In this document: piece after piece, positions 60,909 through 64,000 of the stretch
How the letters are laid out: each line of letters opens with the position of its first letter
Position numbering within the stretch: position 1 is the first letter of the stretch
NCBI GenBank assembly: GCA_949372755.1
Contig: CASIBO010000006.1
Span: 1-64,000 of the forward strand
Reading direction: 5' to 3'
Source of the DNA: UBA9926 sp018645765
GTDB lineage: Bacteria; Pseudomonadota; Gammaproteobacteria; Pseudomonadales; Azotimanducaceae
Length of the DNA stretch: 64,000 nt
Notes under the pieces: model-generated
Databases searched by the model: none
Told to the model about the DNA's origin: nothing
Seen by the model: the letters and a program-made list of their open reading frames with translations, nothing else
Position numbers and translations under genes: made by a program

Positions 60909-62993
60909 TTGAATATTTTATCGTTCTTAAAAGGCAGATTTGATCTGCCTTTGGTAGTTTTCCTGTTTGGTTTGGCTTTGTTTGCAGAGTATCGAGAAGC
61001 CTTAACCATAGTCGAGGACGAGACCATCTCCTATCGGCATCTGCTTCGCTCTGAGTACGGCGATCCAGAATTGACCGCGCCGAGCCCGGAAGTCACCGTG
61101 GTCTATACCGATGAAGACTTCTATGATGAATATGAAGTGTATCCCCTTCGACGGGTCGATTTGGCGACAATCATCACGCGGCTGAGCGCGATGGGCGCGT
61201 CGGTCATCGGGGTGGACATGTTGCTTGATTTCAACAGCGCCTATAACGAGGACCCGACGCTCATTCAAGCAATCGAGGCAGCGGGTAATGTCTTGCTGGT
61301 TTCCCAGGCAGAGATTTCAGACGATGCCGGTTATCAAAAGACGAACTTTGCGATCCCTAAGTTTGCGTCTGTGGCGGAAAGCGGATATTCCAACATTTCG
61401 TCCAACAGCGACCTGGCCGAAACGATGGTTCGGCTTCGAATTCACCCAGAAGTGGCTGAACGAGACAATGGCTGGCCCTTTGCGGTAAAAGCCCTGTCGA
61501 TGCATGTTGGTGAAGCGCCCTTAATCGAAGATCATCAACTGTATATTGGTGATGAAATGGTGGCTCAGCTTGATCAGCACAATGATCTCTATTTGGATTA
61601 CCCTCGTCTGCCGCGGACTTTAGATTCAGCCGGTAATCGAGCCCGGCATGAGGTAGAAGGCATCGCCGCAGGGGACATCCTGTTTGTGGATGAGGAGGAA
61701 TTAGAAGACCTTTCATATCTTGTAAACGGTAAAATTGTATTGATCGGTGAAGTCGCCGAAGTGGCCCACGACCAATTTGAGACGCCCGCTGGGAATGTCT
61801 TCGGAGTGAATATCATCGCGAGCGAGATTGGAACCCTTTTGAAGGGCGGGCCGTTGCGCGCGGCGTCGCTGGCGGTAGAAGCGATGGTTGCGGCATTATT
61901 GTTGATCGTCATTTTAGGGACCTCTTTTATTGCGGCACCCTTGATTCGCAACGGGATTAGCTTGCTTGGCGCGGTCGTGTTTATTGGGTTTTGTTTTTGG
62001 GCCTACGCCATGCAGGGTCTGATTGTGTCTATGGTCCCAAATATCATTGCCTTAGTGCTGTCTGTGATTCTAGTGAACGGACGGTTTTATTTGAACGAGA
62101 TGGGTCAAAAAGCCTATATCAAAGATGCTTTTGGGCAGTATTTGTCGCCGACGGTCGTGGCGGATCTGGTGAAAGACCCAGATAAATTGACCCTCGGTGG
62201 TGAAGAGCGAGAAATGACCGCCTATTTTTCGGATATTGCGGGGTTTTCGACCTTTTCAGAAGGCATGACGCCAACGCAGTTGGTCGGCTTGCTCAATGAA
62301 TATCTGACGGCAATGTGTGATGTGATCATTGCGTCGGACGGCACCATCGATAAGTTTGAGGGGGACGCGATCATCGCTTTTTGGGGGGCGCCGATTGACC
62401 AGCCGGCCCACGCCCGTCAAGCCTGTTTCGCCAGTATTGATATGAACCACGCGCTGGGCGATCTACGGGATCAGTGGATGGCACAAGGATTACCAAAGGT
62501 CGCGGTTAGGATGGGGGTGAATACCGGGCGAATGGTCGTCGGGAATATGGGCTCTAGCCAACGGATTAACTATACGATCATGGGGGATGCCGTAAACCTT
62601 GCCGCCCGACTTGAAGGCGCAAATAAAGCGTTTCGGTCGGACCTGATGATCTCAGAGGCAACCTATTTGCAATGCGCCGACGATGTTGATGTCCGTGAAC
62701 TTGACATCATTCGAGTGGTCGGCAAAGCCGATCCGATTCGGGTTTATCAGCTATTGAATCGAAAGAATCAAACTACTGGTGTGCTTGCCGATGTCGTGGA
62801 TCGCTATCACGGTGGGCTGCAATTGATTCGAGATCGAAACTTCGTGGATGCCAAAGCGGCCTTCCAAGCGTGCGTTGATCTGATGCCAGATGACGGACCG
62901 TCACTAACCCACCTCGCGCGATGTGAGGCGTTTGTATTGACGCCGCCACCGCAGGATTGGGACGGTGTCATGGAACTCAAAGAGAAAGGTTGA
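60909..62993 (+). CDS. CHASE2-domain adenylate/guanylate cyclase
   Basis: A 694-residue membrane class III nucleotide cyclase. An N-terminal span is followed by a periplasmic CHASE2 sensor (about 30-310) and three membrane spans (about 320-400). The cyclase domain (about 425-620) is complete. Metal-binding Asp 442 is in YFSDIAGFS and Asp 486 in FEGDAII. The adenine-selecting pair is Lys 482 and Asp 560 (IMGDAVNLAARLE), with Asn 563 and Arg 567 for catalysis. Lys/Asp predicts cyclic AMP rather than cyclic GMP. A TPR-like tail follows. It starts at TTG 60909; there is no nearby ATG and the ribosome-binding site is poor, suggesting coupling to the FecR-like gene. Confidence 0.9.
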   Translation: MNILSFLKGRFDLPLVVFLFGLALFAEYREALTIVEDETISYRHLLRSEYGDPELTAPSPEVTVVYTDEDFYDEYEVYPLRRVDLATIITRLSAMGASVIGVDMLLDFNSAYNEDPTLIQAIEAAGNVLLVSQAEISDDAGYQKTNFAIPKFASVAESGYSNISSNSDLAETMVRLRIHPEVAERDNGWPFAVKALSMHVGEAPLIEDHQLYIGDEMVAQLDQHNDLYLDYPRLPRTLDSAGNRARHEVEGIAAGDILFVDEEELEDLSYLVNGKIVLIGEVAEVAHDQFETPAGNVFGVNIIASEIGTLLKGGPLRAASLAVEAMVAALLLIVILGTSFIAAPLIRNGISLLGAVVFIGFCFWAYAMQGLIVSMVPNIIALVLSVILVNGRFYLNEMGQKAYIKDAFGQYLSPTVVADLVKDPDKLTLGGEEREMTAYFSDIAGFSTFSEGMTPTQLVGLLNEYLTAMCDVIIASDGTIDKFEGDAIIAFWGAPIDQPAHARQACFASIDMNHALGDLRDQWMAQGLPKVAVRMGVNTGRMVVGNMGSSQRINYTIMGDAVNLAARLEGANKAFRSDLMISEATYLQCADDVDVRELDIIRVVGKADPIRVYQLLNRKNQTTGVLADVVDRYHGGLQLIRDRNFVDAKAAFQACVDLMPDDGPSLTHLARCEAFVLTPPPQDWDGVMELKEKG

Positions 62994-62996
62994 TTG

Positions 62997-63332
62997 ATGG
63001 CGGGCGTGATACAGCAGTCGATTTATGATGCGCTTTCGGCGATTTTTGACCCGAGCTATTTGGTGGTCACCAACGAAAGTCATCAGCATAACGTACCGCC
63101 GGGCTCGGAGAGTCATTTTAAAGTGGTGGTGGTGTCGGCAAGTTTTGTCGATCAACGGCTCATTCAACGGCATCAGCGGGTTAACCGGGCTTTGGCTACA
63201 CAATTGAACGGTCAAATTCATGCCTTGTCCATGCACACTTACTCCCAGAACGAATGGATACAAAAAGGTGAAGCTGCGCCGTTGTCGCCCAATTGTTTGG
63301 GTGGGGGCCGCACGGTTGATGCCGCCAAGTGA
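62997..63332 (+). CDS. bolA: BolA family protein
   Basis: A 111-residue BolA protein from ATG 62997 (AAAGG upstream). The family signature runs through LVVTNESHQHNVPPGSESHFKVVVVS (residues about 23-48), with the conserved His residues used with monothiol glutaredoxins to hold a [2Fe-2S] cluster. RHQRVNRALATQLNGQIHALSMHTYSQNEW completes the fold. It starts 3 bases after the cyclase stop, so it shares that transcript. BolA acts in iron-sulfur maturation and stress morphology. Confidence 0.92.
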   Translation: MAGVIQQSIYDALSAIFDPSYLVVTNESHQHNVPPGSESHFKVVVVSASFVDQRLIQRHQRVNRALATQLNGQIHALSMHTYSQNEWIQKGEAAPLSPNCLGGGRTVDAAK

Positions 63333-64000
63333 GTCCGTTGGTGGCAACCACGAACCCGTCCGTTTGGATTTCGGGTAACGCAGGCTTAGTTGAAGTGGTG
63401 GTGGTTCGTCGAAAGCGCAAACGTTTGGCGTTGGTGGTTGAGACGGATGGCGAGGTTCAATGTCGAATTCCCGCGCGATGTGCGCAGCGGACTGCCGAGG
63501 CGTTTATCCTGGCGCACCAAGATTGGATCTTGCGTACGATCGCTCGAATGAAAGATCGCGTCGGGCGTCCGAGACCCCAATATGCCGAGGGTGCCGCGCA
63601 CTATTTTTTAGGACAGCTGTATCAGCTAGAGACGTGTCAGAATCTGCAGGGCAAAGCCCAAGTTCGAAATTCAGCGCTTTTAGTTCGCGCCGCGTCGGAT
63701 GATCCGACACAAATTCAAAAGCGGCTTGAGGATTGGTATCGCACTCAAGCAGAGCTCATATTTAATCAGCGATTGTCGGCTTTGGTTGACTGCTTCGGCT
63801 TACAAACGGCGTCCAGTCTGAAAGTTAGAAAAATGAAAGCTAAATGGGGCAGTTGTAGCCAGTCCGGCGTCATCACGCTCAATTTGTGGCTGATTACGCA
63901 GGATATTAAAGCGATCGATTACGTCATTTTGCACGAGCTTTGTCACCTCAAGCACTTTGATCATACCCCAGCATTTTATGCCTATCTTGCCGAATTTATG
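63329..64000 (+). CDS. YgjP-like zinc metallopeptidase (M48/DUF45), cut by window end
   Basis: A partial reading frame of 224 codons, open to the last base. It begins at GTG 63329, overlapping the bolA stop (GTGA). The family marks are KMKAKWGSCSQSGVITLNLW near residue 170 and the zinc motif VILHELCHLKHFDHTPAFY near 205-223 (HExxH). This matches the YgjP/WLM-type DUF45 family of putative cytoplasmic metallopeptidases. The usual length is about 230-240 residues, so only the last few residues are missing. The target is unknown. Confidence 0.85.
   Translation, partial: MSPLVATTNPSVWISGNAGLVEVVVVRRKRKRLALVVETDGEVQCRIPARCAQRTAEAFILAHQDWILRTIARMKDRVGRPRPQYAEGAAHYFLGQLYQLETCQNLQGKAQVRNSALLVRAASDDPTQIQKRLEDWYRTQAELIFNQRLSALVDCFGLQTASSLKVRKMKAKWGSCSQSGVITLNLWLITQDIKAIDYVILHELCHLKHFDHTPAFYAYLAEFM

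Overview
This window is chromosomal DNA from a gammaproteobacterium, probably marine. It carries a complete Na+-translocating NADH:quinone reductase operon. The gene order slt - usp - topA - lexA - thioinosine phosphorylase - csiV-type gene - mfd - two-domain gap - nqrABCDEF closely resembles the one I know from Pseudomonas, but the neighbours I would expect between these genes (sulA, psrA, nagZ, fadAB) are absent. The species cannot be fixed from the sequence alone.

Layout. Bases 1-4,700 are an A/T-rich accessory segment. It holds a small lipoprotein, a PPP-family phosphoesterase, two small unknown genes and a leftward trio: a GYF_2/HExxH membrane protein, a secreted unknown, and a frameshifted DUF805 protein. 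Near-identical direct repeats bound it at base 1 and base 4636, and it sits just downstream of a tRNA-Val/tRNA-Asp operon with its own promoter. Next come a two-gene RND efflux system (5.5-9.7 kb) and a run of core and metabolic genes (9.9-19.6 kb): MAPEG protein, PLP enzyme, cysE, nadK, a mocA/xdhC pair, rhomboid protease, DUF2797 and pepN.

Bases 19.7-26.7 kb hold a leftward Bat operon (moxR, DUF58, DUF4381, batA, batBC fusion, batD), in which batD looks frameshifted. amtB, ddl, an SMP-30 protein, a glutaredoxin-like gene, tatD, slt and usp follow. topA and lexA are next; lexA has two LexA boxes, and the divergent gene in that shared region encodes an exported SPOR-domain protein. The mscS, sapC, phosphorylase, csiV, mfd and gap genes lead to nqrA-F, which ends at a clear intrinsic terminator.

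The right end has a leftward yaaA - acoX-like pair, then MORN and Nudix genes. An 0.88-kb gene-free tract follows, with 24-bp and 15-bp tandem repeats punctuated by palindromes. It leads into a FecR-like protein / CHASE2 adenylate cyclase pair, bolA, and a YgjP-type metallopeptidase cut by the window edge.

The observations most worth following are: the GYF_2 metalloprotease-like protein beside a DUF805 protein with two PPPxP segments; the exported SPOR protein sharing the lexA control region; the palindrome-punctuated repeat array beside the cyclase locus; and the repeat-bounded tRNA-proximal segment. No complete, obviously new defence or mobile system was found.
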